A stretch of 64,000 nucleotides of DNA from Gammaproteobacteria bacterium (lineage in GTDB: Bacteria; Pseudomonadota; Gammaproteobacteria; Ga0077536), in the NCBI GenBank assembly GCA_021773835.1, contig JAJFJQ010000035.1, positions 45,781 to 109,780 on the forward strand, written 5' to 3'. How positions within the stretch are numbered: position 1 is the stretch's first letter; each line of letters starts with the position of its first letter. The notes under the pieces are model-generated. The model made no database searches. It had not been told where the DNA came from and saw nothing but the letters and a program-made list of their open reading frames with translations. Positions 8,357-17,247 of this stretch are shown here, piece by piece. The translations under genes were made by a program, and so were the position numbers.

Positions 8357-9124
8357 GTGAGTCAACGATTTGATGTGAGCGACCGTGTGGTCATTATCAC
8401 TGGGGCGGGTCAGGGTATTGGGCGGGCGTTTGCGCATGCGTTTGCCGCCGCTGGCGCGATCCCGGTGATCGCCGAGCTCAATGCGGATGCGGGTGAAGCT
8501 GTCGCCGAAGCGATCCGTGAAACCGGCGCGCAGGCACTCGCGGTCGCAACGGATATCGGCGACGAGCAGTCGACGCTTGCGTTGGCGGCTGCGGTTCAAG
8601 AACGGTTCGGCCGCATTGATGTGTTGATCAACAACGCGGGTATATTTTCGACGATCACAATGCGACCGTTCTCAGAGATCCCGCTGGCGGAATGGAACCA
8701 GGTCATGCACGTTAATGTAACGGGCGTATTTTTGATGACCCGGGCGGTGGCACCCACTATGAAACAGCAAGGCTTTGGTCGCATTATCAACATCTCGTCT
8801 GCGGCGGTGACGATGGGGCGCCCCGGTTATCTGCACTACATCGCATCTAAGTCCGCACTTCTAGGGATGTCACGCAGCCTTGCGCATGAACTCGGCGGTG
8901 ATGGCGTGACGGTCAACTCATTGCTACCTGGGGCTACCGAAACCGAGATCGATCGTGCCACCGTCAGCCCCGAGCAAAGAAAGGCAATGCTTGCGATGCG
9001 CAGTGTTTCGCGTGCGGAGACGCCTGAGGATCTAGTCGGTACGGCATTATTTTTGGCTAGCCCCGACAGTGCGTTTCTGACCGGGCAGTCGCTTACCGTG
9101 GATGGCGGCCTGACGCATCTTTGA
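8357..9124 (+). CDS. SDR family NAD(P)-dependent oxidoreductase
   Basis: 255 residues from the GTG at 8357, preceded by a strong GAGGAGG at 8342. An upstream ATG at 8312 lacks such a site and adds a poorly conserved leader. The Rossmann motif TGAGQGIG, the NNAG block and the catalytic S..Y...K (NISSAAVT, YLHYIASK) are intact, as is the C-terminal TGQSLTVDGG. It is a classical short-chain dehydrogenase or reductase. In aromatic pathways such enzymes rearomatise cis-dihydrodiols or oxidise alcohols. That role is inferred from its place behind the dioxygenase genes. Confidence 0.88.
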   Translation: MSQRFDVSDRVVIITGAGQGIGRAFAHAFAAAGAIPVIAELNADAGEAVAEAIRETGAQALAVATDIGDEQSTLALAAAVQERFGRIDVLINNAGIFSTITMRPFSEIPLAEWNQVMHVNVTGVFLMTRAVAPTMKQQGFGRIINISSAAVTMGRPGYLHYIASKSALLGMSRSLAHELGGDGVTVNSLLPGATETEIDRATVSPEQRKAMLAMRSVSRAETPEDLVGTALFLASPDSAFLTGQSLTVDGGLTHL

Positions 9125-9134
9125 GACGGATCAA

Positions 9135-10106
9135 GTGATCCCAAATCTGCATTACTGTGTTGTTGGGCTCTTGGTTCTTGTGGTGAATGTTGGCGCAGAA
9201 GAGTTTCAACTGTTATCGAGTTGGTCGCCCGCCTATGTCGGCCATGCAGAAATCGCCGGGCGTTTTGCCGACCAACTAACGCGTAGCTCGAACGGTGATA
9301 TTACCGTACGCATTACCGGACCCGGAGCGATCCCGCCGTTCGAGCAGCTGCAACCGGCTGCCGCGGGCTTGGTTGATTTTTTATTCACCCATGGCGCCTA
9401 CCACATCGGTGAGAGTGGTATCGGGATGGCGTTAAATGCAATCGATGGTGATCCGAAGGCATTACGGGCAAGTGGTATTTGGCAGGCCGTAGATGAACAT
9501 TACCGCACGCTTGGCCTCAAGCTGCTGGCGTTGCCGAGCTCAGCGCGTGGCTATCACATGTTGCTAAAGGACGAAATCGGTACAGACTGTGATCTAAGCG
9601 GCCGCAAGATTAGAGGATCACCTGCGTATCTCGGATTAATTCAATCGCTGGGCGCGACCCCAGTGGTGCTACCCGCGGGCGAAGTCTACGCGGCGCTCGA
9701 AAAGCACGTTGTCGACGGCGCAGCGTGGCCAGCAGCTGGGTCATTGCCGTTCCGCTGGTATGAGGTTACAGCACACTATTTACGCCCGACGTTTGGCGCA
9801 ACCACGCATCAACTTTTCATTAACCTACAACGTTTCGACGGGTTAAGTGTGGCCGTTCGGCAATTATTGCTTAGCGAAGGTGAAGTACTCGAACGCGATG
9901 TGCAGCGACGTTTCTACGAGCTTGTGACGATTGAAGAAGAAGCATTTAAGAAGTTTGGATTGACCGCCACCAGGCTCTGCGGTGAGCCTTTGGCGCAGTT
10001 GCCGCGGTATTGGTCGGACGGTAGTTGGTCGATGGCTATTGCGAAAACGCCGGTAATGGCCAAACGCCTATACGAGCTCGCAGTCGCGGCGGGAATGACT
10101 AAATGA
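9135..10106 (+). CDS. TRAP transporter substrate-binding protein (DctP family)
   Basis: 323 residues from a GTG start. An N-terminal hydrophobic segment ending at NVGAEE is a signal peptide, so the protein is periplasmic. The body follows the DctP family: LLSSWSP..VGHAEIAGRFA at the start, RKIRGSPAYLGLIQSLGATP in the region that holds the arginine clamp for carboxylates, and a DGAAWP segment. It delivers an organic acid to the membrane part encoded by the next two genes. The ligand is unknown, but the neighbours point to an aromatic or related carboxylate. Confidence 0.9.
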   Translation: MIPNLHYCVVGLLVLVVNVGAEEFQLLSSWSPAYVGHAEIAGRFADQLTRSSNGDITVRITGPGAIPPFEQLQPAAAGLVDFLFTHGAYHIGESGIGMALNAIDGDPKALRASGIWQAVDEHYRTLGLKLLALPSSARGYHMLLKDEIGTDCDLSGRKIRGSPAYLGLIQSLGATPVVLPAGEVYAALEKHVVDGAAWPAAGSLPFRWYEVTAHYLRPTFGATTHQLFINLQRFDGLSVAVRQLLLSEGEVLERDVQRRFYELVTIEEEAFKKFGLTATRLCGEPLAQLPRYWSDGSWSMAIAKTPVMAKRLYELAVAAGMTK

Positions 10107-10131
10107 CGCGGGTAGTTGGCAATATTGCCCA

Positions 10132-10647
10132 ATGAGACAACTCGAATTTATTCGTCGCCTTGCCAATGCCTTGACGACCGTCGGGGTCGCCGTTGCGAGC
10201 GGTGCATTGTGCGTTATCGTGGTTGCATATTGCTACGAAGTGGTGTCGCGCTACTTTTTTAATTATCCGACGCTCTGGGCCAGCGATCTCGTTGCCTTTC
10301 TTTTGTTCATTTCAATTTTTCTCATGATTCCAGAAGTGACTCGAAGCGGCGGGCATGTCAGTGTGACGCTACTTGGAGACCGACTTTCCGAACGCGCAAA
10401 CGATCGGCTCCAAGCCTGGCTTGCCTTGCTGAGTGCTGTTGCGTGTTTTGCCGCAGCATGGATCAGCGGACTTGAAAACGTGCGCCAGTTTGTACATGAG
10501 ATCACCACGGTCTCGGTTTACCCGATCCCGAAATGGATCTTATCGTGCACGGTCACCTATGGTTTCGCGCTTTCCGGCACACATTTTCTCCTAATATTTT
10601 TATCTCCGGCGGCGATCCGGGATAGTAAGACAGGTGGATTCACGTGA
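10132..10647 (+). CDS. TRAP transporter small membrane subunit (DctQ family)
   Basis: 171 residues with four predicted membrane helices, the DctQ topology. The family segments RYFFNYPTLWASDLVAFLLF and a long amphipathic region after the second helix are visible. It forms the membrane complex with the large subunit and uses the sodium gradient to import the bound substrate. The last bases overlap the start of dctM by four, which is usual for this pair. Confidence 0.9.
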   Translation: MRQLEFIRRLANALTTVGVAVASGALCVIVVAYCYEVVSRYFFNYPTLWASDLVAFLLFISIFLMIPEVTRSGGHVSVTLLGDRLSERANDRLQAWLALLSAVACFAAAWISGLENVRQFVHEITTVSVYPIPKWILSCTVTYGFALSGTHFLLIFLSPAAIRDSKTGGFT

Positions 10648-11957
10648 GCGGCGTCGTTCTTGTCATCGCCGCGATCGCATTGCTGTTGTGCCTGTTCGCG
10701 TTAGGTGTGCCAGTGGTTATCGCATTTCTGTTGTGCGACCTACTCGGTCTCTTGTTGATTACTGGCAGTGCGGGCTTCGGCATGTTTGCCAACAGTATGT
10801 TTAACACCGGCACAATGGCCGCACTGGTTACGATCCCCTTATTTTTGTTGGTCGGCGAGATCCTCGCGCGCGGGCGGGCGATCGAGAAGATGTTTAGTTC
10901 GGTCGATACCTTGATCGGGCATCTGCGTGGACGCCAATATGTGCTGGCGATCACACTCGCCACAATTTTTGGTGCCTTGTCCGGGACCGCGATGGGGGTC
11001 GCGGCGATGTTGGGCCGCTCGGTGCTCCCGGGCATGCGCGAGCGCAATTACGATGCGCGTTTATCGGCGGGTACGATCATGGCCGGCGCGTGTCTTGCGC
11101 CAATTATTCCACCGAGTGTGCTGGTCATTATTATCGGCACGATGGCCGGGGTCTCGATCGCGGGACTGATGGTCGCCGGCATCCTTCCAGGTTTACTGTT
11201 GGCGATCCTGTTTTTGGGCTACATCTTGTTTCGGGTTCGTCGAGACCCGAGTCTTGCACCATCGAAAGAGGCGGAGCGAATAGGTTCAGTATCCGAGGTA
11301 ACGGTTCTCAGTGCGCTGGCCCAGCTATTGCCCGTGAGCTTCGTGATCCTTTCGATCATGGGCTTGATTCTATTAGGCATCGCAACGCCGTCGGAAGCAG
11401 CGGCGACCGGCGTGCTCGGTGCGATCATCACGGTCGCCATCTATGGCGGACTGAGCTTCGAGATGTTGCGCGCCTCGTTTCGTGCGGCCGCTTACACCGC
11501 GGCGATGGTGCTGATCATCATGGTCGCATCGAAAATCTTCGGCCAACTATTGGCGTTCACCGGCGCAACCGGGGCGATCACCGGGAGCATCGCGGGTCTC
11601 GGTTTGGCACCAGGCATCATGTTGATCTTAATGCTCGGGCTGCCGTTTCTACTGTGTATGTTCATCGATCAAATCGCGCTGATGATGGTGATTATTCCGA
11701 TCTATCGCCCGATTGTGGCGCAGCTCGGCTTCGACCCGATCTGGTTCTGGTTACTCTTCTTAATCAATATCACCGTCGGCGGTATGACCCCGCCCTTCGG
11801 GTATACGATTTTTGCACTAAAGGGTGTCGTGCGAGATATGTCGATCGCAGAGATGTATCAAGCGGCGTGGCCATTCGTTGGTCTTTTTGTATTTGCAGTG
11901 ATTCTCTTCGCGCTATTTCCAAGCCTCGTGACCGTATTGCCACAAGCATTGTTATGA
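10644..11957 (+). CDS. TRAP transporter large permease (DctM family)
   Basis: 437 residues, almost entirely hydrophobic, with about a dozen membrane segments. DctM signatures include GTMAALVTIPLFLLVGEILARG, LSGTAMGVAAMLG, PIIPPSVLVIIIG, and a late NITVGGMTPPFGYTIF. It is the ion-coupled transport channel of the TRAP system. It is the last gene of the catabolic block; the island begins 99 bases downstream. Confidence 0.93.
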   Translation: MSGVVLVIAAIALLLCLFALGVPVVIAFLLCDLLGLLLITGSAGFGMFANSMFNTGTMAALVTIPLFLLVGEILARGRAIEKMFSSVDTLIGHLRGRQYVLAITLATIFGALSGTAMGVAAMLGRSVLPGMRERNYDARLSAGTIMAGACLAPIIPPSVLVIIIGTMAGVSIAGLMVAGILPGLLLAILFLGYILFRVRRDPSLAPSKEAERIGSVSEVTVLSALAQLLPVSFVILSIMGLILLGIATPSEAAATGVLGAIITVAIYGGLSFEMLRASFRAAAYTAAMVLIIMVASKIFGQLLAFTGATGAITGSIAGLGLAPGIMLILMLGLPFLLCMFIDQIALMMVIIPIYRPIVAQLGFDPIWFWLLFLINITVGGMTPPFGYTIFALKGVVRDMSIAEMYQAAWPFVGLFVFAVILFALFPSLVTVLPQALL

Positions 11958-12021
11958 GGGAATCACGCCGGGTGCGAGTCTAGTTGCGCTACTAACGATG
12001 AAAATTGTTTGGTGCCGCGCG

Positions 12022-12051
12022 CTAGCGCGCCCAGTTGCGCTGCAGCGCTAG
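12022..12051. terminator. GC-rich stem-loop at the end of the TRAP operon
   Basis: CTAGCGC at 12022-12028 pairs with GCGCTAG at 12045-12051 around a 16-base loop. The perfect 14-bp palindrome GCGCGCTAGCGCGC overlaps the left arm. No U-run follows on the plus strand. On the minus strand an A/T-rich tract follows, so this may have been the original terminator of the tRNA-Leu gene before the island entered. Confidence 0.35.
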
Positions 12052-12056
12052 GGATT

Positions 12057-12115
12057 TGGTGCCGGGAGCGAGAATCGAACTCGCACACCCTTTCGGATAC
12101 CAGATTTTGAGTCTG
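12057..12115 (-). repeat. attL: displaced 3' part of tRNA-Leu
   Basis: Fifty-nine bases identical to 34009-34067. It contains the CCA end, T arm, variable arm and part of the anticodon stem of tRNA-Leu on the minus strand. The 5' 28 bases are missing, so it cannot be a working tRNA. It is the original chromosomal 3' end pushed aside by integration. Confidence 0.92.
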
Positions 12116-12227
12116 ATAATTCAGGATTCCTGAAGATTCCCGGAAATACCTAATTGCTTGAAATTGGTTAGGAATGCCCGTTTACCTTTTCCTGAGATTC
12201 CTCTAAATTCTTGAGTATTCCGCACGA

Positions 12228-12248
12228 GGTGATTGCTATGTGATTGCT
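12228..12248 (+). repeat. Left copy of 21-bp terminal repeat (double TGATTGCT)
   Basis: This 21-bp sequence holds two TGATTGCT octamers separated by ATG. The identical 21 bp occurs at 33950-33970 near the other end. It lies between attL and the integrase gene, where integrase arm-type or excisionase sites usually are. That function is inference. Confidence 0.75.
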
Positions 12249-12292
12249 AGTCGGCAGCATTTCGTCTTTATCTTATCGCTGAGGGAAAGTCC

Positions 12293-13522
12293 GTGGCGAC
12301 CGGCAAAATATCGAAAAGTAGCGTCAACAAACTTCGACCAGGCGAAAAGGACGAATTTCTCTGGGACGAGGATTTACACGGTTTTGGCGTGAAAGTGACG
12401 CGGGCGGGACGGATCGTCTACCTCGCCCAGTACCGAATTGGTGGACGCAAGAGTCCCACCCGCCGCGTGACGCTCGGCGAACACGGTAAGTTGACCCCCG
12501 CCGAAGCCCGGGTCGAAGCCCGTAAGGTCCTCGGTAAAGCCGCCCTGATGGAGGATGTCGCCGAAACGCGTGCCAAGCTGCGCAGGCAGGGCACCGTATC
12601 CGATGTCGCGGACCGTTACCTGAAGGAGCACGTGGCCCGACACAACAAGCCCAGTACACAAGCAGAGGCCGGGCGGATTGTGGAAAAGCGTATCCGGCCG
12701 GATCTTGGCAAGCTTAAAATCCAGGCTTTGACCCGAGCCAAAGCGAAAGAATGGCACCAGGAGATGCGAGACTCCCCGTATGAGGCGAACCGGGCCCTCG
12801 CGTACCTGTCGAAGATGATGTCTCTCGCTGCAGACGAGTGGGAGCTGATTCCGAACAATCCGTGTCGCGGGTTGAAGCGATTTCCCGAGAAAAAGCGGGA
12901 ACGTTTTTTGACAGAAGAGGAGCTTACTGAGCTAGGCAAAGCCTTATCCCGATGCGAGAAAAGTAGTGCCGTCCCTGAAACGTTTTCAGGCGCGCTGAGA
13001 TTGTTATCGATCACAGGCTGTCGCATGAGTGAAATCCTGAATCTCCGATGGGAGGACGTGGATAACGATCTATCCGCGCTGCGCCTAGCGGATGCGAAAA
13101 CAGGACCGCGAGTCGTTCCGCTCGCCGGCGCCGCGCAGAAACTTCTCAGGAAATTGGACAGGACCGACGGGTGGGTATTTCCGGCCATCAAACACGATCT
13201 GCCAATGTCCCGACACGCGTTCCACCATTACTGGACGCGGGTAAAGAACGAGTCGGCATTGTCCAACATCCGCCCGCACGACCTCCGACATACGGCAGGC
13301 ACCTATGCGGCGCAGGCAGGATTTAACGCCTTCCATGTTCGGGATTATCTTGGACATCGCTCGCTCGCGATGAGTGGTCGTTATGTGGAACGCTCTGCCG
13401 ATCCGATTCGAGCAACGGCTGATTCGGTCGGTACAAGGATCGCGAATGCGTTGGAGGGTAAACAAGCTGGACGTGTAATAGGCCTGAAACAGCGAAGAAA
13501 ACCGTCCGGGAAGAAACCTTGA
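12293..13522 (+). CDS. P4-type tyrosine integrase of the island
   Basis: 409 residues from a GTG with GAGGG upstream. The N-terminal part (residues 1-100, DEDLHGFGVKVTRAG and TLGEHGKLTPAEAR) is the DUF4102-like arm-binding domain of P4-type integrases. A SAM-like core-binding domain follows. The catalytic domain shows the first Arg (TGCRMSEIL), HDLRH, LGHRS and the tyrosine nucleophile in GRYVE. It would join the island's attP to the tRNA-Leu gene, next to which it sits in the usual orientation. Its TGA overlaps the TTG start of the next gene, so the two are translationally coupled. Confidence 0.95.
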   Translation: MATGKISKSSVNKLRPGEKDEFLWDEDLHGFGVKVTRAGRIVYLAQYRIGGRKSPTRRVTLGEHGKLTPAEARVEARKVLGKAALMEDVAETRAKLRRQGTVSDVADRYLKEHVARHNKPSTQAEAGRIVEKRIRPDLGKLKIQALTRAKAKEWHQEMRDSPYEANRALAYLSKMMSLAADEWELIPNNPCRGLKRFPEKKRERFLTEEELTELGKALSRCEKSSAVPETFSGALRLLSITGCRMSEILNLRWEDVDNDLSALRLADAKTGPRVVPLAGAAQKLLRKLDRTDGWVFPAIKHDLPMSRHAFHHYWTRVKNESALSNIRPHDLRHTAGTYAAQAGFNAFHVRDYLGHRSLAMSGRYVERSADPIRATADSVGTRIANALEGKQAGRVIGLKQRRKPSGKKP

Positions 13523-15000
13523 AAGGCCCGGTCGACGCTTTCGACGAAGTTCATTGGAATTTAGCGCAGCTAGCTGCGTGGGTATGTCTGCGTGATCGGG
13601 AATTAGTTACCCAGCATTCGGATACGCGTGACGATAAGCCATCCGCTAGCCACGTCGCCGTCGCTCTGGCGTTGCGCCAAGGCTACGAGGAGACACGATG
13701 GGGCGTCGTGCTGAACCAAGTCATGCTCGCTCTACAGGAAGGCAAAATCGAGGCTTCCGGGGTTCGAGTCGGTACTAATGTGCGGGCAATAATCGACGCG
13801 CTCGATTGGGCGGATCTTGATTTCAAATTTGATCCGGATCAGGCGATGGAAACAAATTCGAGCGGAATTTGGGAGCCGCGCTGGGAGAAACTGAAGTTCC
13901 GTCGGGCGGGCATTTTGGCCAACTGGCCCGAAATAGACGTTCATACCGCTACCGACGCGCCACCCGATATCAAAGTCAAAGAACTTCGCGCTTGGTTAAA
14001 ACACGACTCCTGGACGGCCGCTGAGGCAATGCTGATTTTGCATGGCAAGGTACCGAGGGAGCCGTGGTTACAGAATGACGAGTTGGAGACTCATTTTCCG
14101 CAGGCGAAAGTTTATCTGAACCGAGCGCTTCAGAGCGGAATCGTGGGCGAGCGAGTACGCGTCGATGGACGGGCTCAGTGGATTGATACACCTGTTCGCT
14201 GGTTGGACTGGGCAATTCATAAAATTTCAATTCCAAAGCTCGTCCAGTCTGCGTTTCATGAGAACCGGTACGCTGCGACGCCTCGAGTCCATTATTTGCG
14301 GGCGAAAGCTCTCCTCCGAGAGAGACTTCAAGCTGGTCCTCAGGAAATAGCGATGTGGGTTTTCATGGAGGAGTTGATCGCTTGGCAAGGTCAGGAGCTC
14401 GGTTCGCAACGTTTCTATTTCGAATGGATGCCGGGAGACGACTACGATTATGTGAACCGTCTTATTGATACGGACTTCTCCAGCGACCAACTGAATCTAT
14501 TTCAACCCCACGAACGGTGGCTGACCCATCGGGAATTGATCGAACGATGGGCCACCTCGATGACCCGCGATGAGGCGCTGAGCCTGATTCGGTCTCGAGC
14601 CAAAAGTGGCGATCTTGTAGTGGCGCACCCGCTCGCGGGCATACCCAGCGACGATGGCGAACCAGGGTTGGAGGACTGTCTCTTTTCTGCTGCGGACGCC
14701 GAACAGTTGCAGGCCGAATTTGGGGTACGACCGTCTGATAAAGGCACCAGCACACGAGAGCCTGCTGATGAAGAGCCAGTGTCGCCCGTAGGACTGATCT
14801 CGGCAGAAGTAAAATGCCGAAAATGGCTCGAACAGCTTATGGACGAGGGCGGCTCATCTCGGCAACCCAAACGAGCCTACCTCGCTGAAGCACAGCAAAA
14901 ATTTTCGGGACTTTCGCAACGCTCGTTCGACACCGCCTGGAAACAGGCGATTTCAAACACCGGGAATTCCCAATGGTCGAAACCAGGACGGAAATCCTAA
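13519..15000 (+). CDS. Island protein of unknown function, coupled to the integrase
   Basis: 493 residues from a TTG in the TTGA overlap with the integrase stop. No enzyme motif is visible. The body is helix-rich with many tryptophans (DWADLD, IWEPRWEKLKF, HDSWTAAEAMLILHG). The C-terminal 65 residues (AEVKCRKWLEQLM, FSGLSQRSFDTAWKQAI, then a basic WSKPGRKS tail) look like a DNA-binding domain seen in proteins that accompany island integrases. The coupling suggests a helper in integration, excision or island gene control. This is inference. Confidence 0.75.
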   Translation: MKGPVDAFDEVHWNLAQLAAWVCLRDRELVTQHSDTRDDKPSASHVAVALALRQGYEETRWGVVLNQVMLALQEGKIEASGVRVGTNVRAIIDALDWADLDFKFDPDQAMETNSSGIWEPRWEKLKFRRAGILANWPEIDVHTATDAPPDIKVKELRAWLKHDSWTAAEAMLILHGKVPREPWLQNDELETHFPQAKVYLNRALQSGIVGERVRVDGRAQWIDTPVRWLDWAIHKISIPKLVQSAFHENRYAATPRVHYLRAKALLRERLQAGPQEIAMWVFMEELIAWQGQELGSQRFYFEWMPGDDYDYVNRLIDTDFSSDQLNLFQPHERWLTHRELIERWATSMTRDEALSLIRSRAKSGDLVVAHPLAGIPSDDGEPGLEDCLFSAADAEQLQAEFGVRPSDKGTSTREPADEEPVSPVGLISAEVKCRKWLEQLMDEGGSSRQPKRAYLAEAQQKFSGLSQRSFDTAWKQAISNTGNSQWSKPGRKS

Positions 15001-15110
15001 CAGCGTATCGATACGCCAATTAAATCGTGACGACTATTTAGGCGAGCCAAGTTCCTCCAGATTGCACGCTATACCGCAGGGTATGCGGGGAATTACGGAG
15101 CAACCTGGAG

Positions 15111-15320
15111 ATGATTACTGACGAAACCAGCGGCAGCCGTTTGTCGACGGATGCCGCCGCGGACTACACGGGGCTCGGCCGCCAAACGCTCGCAAAGTTG
15201 CGTGTTTACGGTGGAGGACCCAGATTCATTAAGCTCGGGCGGCGTGTTGTTTACGACTCGCGCGACCTCGATTCCTGGATGGAGTCGCGCAAGCGGTCGT
15301 CCACTTCGGAAGGCGAGTAG
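15111..15320 (+). CDS. Small HTH (excisionase/AlpA-like) protein
   Basis: 69 residues. The pattern LSTDAAADYTGLGRQTLAKL...GPRFIKLGRRVVYDSRDLDSWM is the MerR-like winged helix (HTH_17) of excisionases and AlpA regulators: a recognition helix, a basic GRRV wing and a final (D)LD.W helix. Such proteins bind attachment-site DNA or activate integrase genes. It heads the second recombination module of the island. Confidence 0.8.
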   Translation: MITDETSGSRLSTDAAADYTGLGRQTLAKLRVYGGGPRFIKLGRRVVYDSRDLDSWMESRKRSSTSEGE

Positions 15321-15336
15321 TATCGGACCTGCCGGC

Positions 15337-15780
15337 ATGGGCTCGCGCAAGCTGAATCCCCGCCTCGCCAAGATCCATCGGAACTATACGGTTGAGGAAG
15401 TTGCGAATCTGTACGGCATTCACCGCAATACCGTCAGGCAGTGGATCAAGCAGGGGTTACCCGTCATCGACGACAAACGGCCGGCGCTAATCCTCGGTCG
15501 CGATCTCTTCAGCTTCATCGACGTCAAACGGAAGAAAAACAAACGGCGATGCCCGGATGGCTATTTGTACTGCCTTCGTTGCCGCGAACCCCGCCGACCG
15601 ATCAACGATTCGGCGATATACGTGCCAGCCACCGAGTGTAACGGGAACCTAATAGCCAACTGCAGCCAATGCGAAACGACCATGTATCGACGGGTGAATG
15701 CGGCTAGGTTGGACGCGGTCCGGGGAGATATTGAGATTCGCGCCGCGAAAAGCCCTTCACGTATATGTGCGCACGATTAA
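15337..15780 (+). CDS. HTH protein with a C-terminal zinc-ribbon-like region
   Basis: 147 residues from the ATG at 15337; the frame is open further upstream but overlaps the preceding gene. Residues 14-45 form a helix-turn-helix (YTVEEVANLYGIHRNTVRQW) with a following wing. A lysine-rich stretch leads to two cysteine pairs (YCLRCREP and NCSQCE) spaced like a zinc ribbon. It reads into the second tyrosine recombinase after 39 bases. The two are probably a pair, with this protein acting as a directionality or targeting factor. This is inference from context. Confidence 0.75.
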   Translation: MGSRKLNPRLAKIHRNYTVEEVANLYGIHRNTVRQWIKQGLPVIDDKRPALILGRDLFSFIDVKRKKNKRRCPDGYLYCLRCREPRRPINDSAIYVPATECNGNLIANCSQCETTMYRRVNAARLDAVRGDIEIRAAKSPSRICAHD

Positions 15781-15819
15781 CTCTCCCTAAACAGTGACTT
15801 CAACAAGGGCGACGGACGG

Positions 15820-16911
15820 ATGAAAAAACACAACGCGAGTAACGAACGTGTGAAGCGCCAGTATCTATGCTTCCTAAAAGAGGCTAAACGGCAAAGCGAG
15901 GCAACGATAGACAGCGTAGCGAAGGCATTCGCTAGGTTTGAGGAGCACACCGATTTTCGAGACTTCAAGCGGTTTCACCGTGAGCAAGCTATTTCGTTTA
16001 AGCGGCATCTCGCAGAAGTACGAAGCTGCTCCACTAGCGGGAAATTGAGTAAATCGACTATGCACGCGACGCTCGCCCATTTGAAGCGGTTTTTCGAGTG
16101 GCTTGCCATGCAGCCTGGTTATAAGTCGCGCGTTCAATATACGGATGCGGAATATTTCAATCTGTCAGAAAACGATACGCGGATCGCGACGGCGCGCCGG
16201 GAGCGGCCGTACCCAACACTAAAACAAGTGAAATCCACGCTCGCAGGAATGCCGCAAAATTCAGAAATCGAAAATAGAAACCGGGCGCTCGTTGCGTTTT
16301 CGTTATTAACGGGTGCGCGCGACAGTGCAATCGCGTCGGCCAAATTGAAACATGTCGATATAGAGCAGCGGTTGTTTTTCCAGGATGCCCGTGACGTAAA
16401 GACGAAATTCAGGAAGAGCTTTCCGACGTACTTTTTCCCGGTGGGCGACGAAGTGCTCAAGGTCTTCGACGATTGGTTGGACTACCTCCGACGCGTGAAG
16501 CTGTATGTGAACGAGGACCCGCTATTCCCATCGACCAATATCGTCGTGAATGAAAATCAGCGCTTCGAGCCCGGAGGGATCAGTCGGGAACATTGGAAAA
16601 ATACGTCGGCGATTCGAAAAATATTTCGCGCGTCGTTTGAAGCGGTCAATCTCCCGTATTTCAACCCGCATAGCATTCGTAAAACCTTGGTCGAATTCGG
16701 GTCAAAAGTCTGTCAAACGCCGCAAGAGTTTAAGGCCTGGAGTCAGAATCTCGGCCACGAAGGCGTTTTGACTACGTTCGATAGTTACGGATATGTAAAC
16801 GATAGAGATCAACGGGAGATCATTCTCGGGTTAGATCCGCAGCGTAGTAAGGAAACGTTGGATATCGAACGCATTGCGGAGGCGGTTGCGCGACAACTTA
16901 AGCATGGGTAG
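15820..16911 (+). CDS. Second tyrosine recombinase of the island
   Basis: 363 residues. The N-terminal core-binding domain spans about 1-120. The catalytic residues are visible: Arg in LLTGARDSAI, the HSIRK block (H..R), the late His in NLGHEGV and the Tyr in FDSYGYV. It differs strongly from the P4-type enzyme at 12293 and lacks the DUF4102 domain. Members next to HTH and zinc-ribbon genes are common in islands. Whether it moves the whole island, a nested segment or is a relic is not clear from the sequence. Confidence 0.9.
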   Translation: MKKHNASNERVKRQYLCFLKEAKRQSEATIDSVAKAFARFEEHTDFRDFKRFHREQAISFKRHLAEVRSCSTSGKLSKSTMHATLAHLKRFFEWLAMQPGYKSRVQYTDAEYFNLSENDTRIATARRERPYPTLKQVKSTLAGMPQNSEIENRNRALVAFSLLTGARDSAIASAKLKHVDIEQRLFFQDARDVKTKFRKSFPTYFFPVGDEVLKVFDDWLDYLRRVKLYVNEDPLFPSTNIVVNENQRFEPGGISREHWKNTSAIRKIFRASFEAVNLPYFNPHSIRKTLVEFGSKVCQTPQEFKAWSQNLGHEGVLTTFDSYGYVNDRDQREIILGLDPQRSKETLDIERIAEAVARQLKHG

Positions 16912-17037
16912 CGAAAAGATCAAATGCCCCACCTAAAGATACGCCGATTCAATCCAGTGCGCTCCGAATTACGTCATTATTTGTACGTGGCGTCGATCCT
17001 GATCGCCATCAAATTAACAATTCGGAGGAAAGCAGTT

Positions 17038-17247
17038 ATGCAAATAAACCATCTTCCCGTTCCTGGGTACTCACGGCTTCGCGATGTCCTGGCAGTAATC
17101 CCCGTTAGCCGAAGCGCTTGGTATGCGGCAATCGCGAAAGGCCGCGTGTTGCCAGCAACAAAACTAGGCGCCCGGACTGCCGCCTGGTCAAACGCATACC
17201 TGAACGAGTTACTTGATCGCATCGAAGCGGGAGAGCGGGTCCTCTAG
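17038..17247 (+). CDS. AlpA-family HTH regulator
   Basis: 69 residues from an ATG with a strong GGAGGA site. SRLRDVLAVIPVSRSAWYAAI followed by G..LP.....ARTAAW and a final YLNELLDRI is the AlpA pattern, named after the phage P4-like activator of CP4-57 excision. The frame is open upstream to 16924, but the ribosome-binding site favours 17038. It probably regulates the recombinase genes upstream or works as an excisionase. Confidence 0.8.
   Translation: MQINHLPVPGYSRLRDVLAVIPVSRSAWYAAIAKGRVLPATKLGARTAAWSNAYLNELLDRIEAGERVL

Noticed and set aside
11090..11983. A 297-codon plus-strand frame
   Set aside because: It lies within dctM in another frame. Its composition (rich in R, H and D) is that of a shadow of a GC-rich membrane protein gene.
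12057..12115. A second tRNA-Leu gene
   Set aside because: Only the 3' 59 bases are present. The 5' acceptor strand and D arm are missing, so it is the attL copy.
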